Positions 15,807 through 15,919 of a DNA stretch of 15,919 nt are shown piece by piece. Each line of letters begins with the position of its first letter. The stretch's first letter is position 1. Source of the stretch: Hondaea fermentalgiana (Eukaryota; Sar; Bigyra; Thraustochytrida; Thraustochytriidae); NCBI GenBank assembly GCA_014084085.1, contig NPFB01000181.1:92914-108832 (forward strand), read 5' to 3'. A model generated the notes under the pieces. The model saw only the letters and a list, made by a program, of their open reading frames with translations. It was not told the origin of the DNA and did no database searches. The position numbers and the translations under genes are program-made.

Positions 15807-15919
15807 TGCCGAGAGCGGACATTTGCACGGCTGGGCGGTAGCTTGACCACGCATGCACCATTGACATCGACGCTTCCCGGAGAAAAAGCCAACGCGTCCA
15901 TTATTTCTATTCACCATGC

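Overview
This window looks like nuclear DNA of a flagellate unicellular eukaryote. Genes are long and mostly intronless. Products have eukaryote-only architectures: an OCRL-type inositol polyphosphate 5-phosphatase with ASH and RhoGAP-like domains, an OTU deubiquitinase, an IQ/WW/B-box protein, NLRC3-like leucine-rich repeats, an EF-hand protein and a sperm-tail PG-rich motif. A stramenopile such as a thraustochytrid or oomycete relative would fit, but no single marker proves this. I see no operons, IS elements, CRISPR arrays, rRNA or tRNA genes.

Layout from left to right. Positions 1-889 are non-coding as far as I can see, apart from a perfect 13-bp hairpin (204-232) and an AATAAA signal for the gene to its right. 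The OCRL-like 5-phosphatase lies at 890-3580 (-). Its upstream leader holds a short ORF with a signal-peptide-like start (3648-3887, -). The OTUD6-like deubiquitinase is at 4094-5149 (-). An unrecognised 174-residue ORF (5189-5713, +) diverges from it. The largest gene, at 5969-10162 (+), encodes a 1397-residue protein with about 16 IQ motifs followed by WW, three B-box zinc fingers and WW. It converges on a leucine-rich-repeat gene (10446-12332, -), for which I propose three exons. That gene has an in-frame TGA inside an otherwise perfectly periodic repeat array.

The stretch from 12333 to 13094 has no intact gene. Its minus strand carries an ungapped match to a protein-kinase catalytic loop in which every catalytic residue is replaced, plus further coding-like frames broken by TGA. 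This is either an eroded (pseudo)kinase gene or an intron-split one. A small PG-rich-repeat protein (13095-13628, -) and an EF-hand/polyglutamine protein (13890-15080, +) share a 261-bp divergent promoter that contains a 14-bp palindrome. The right end (15081-15919) holds only doubtful ORFs and simple repeats.

Functional theme (inference): phosphoinositide 5-phosphatase, calmodulin-binding IQ arrays, EF-hand and PG-rich proteins are all families with ciliary or cytoskeletal members, so parts of the window may serve flagellum or membrane-cytoskeleton functions. Nothing in the sequence shows that the genes act together. The points most worth a second look are the LRR gene's in-frame TGA, the pseudokinase fragment and the IQ-WW-B-box(3)-WW protein.
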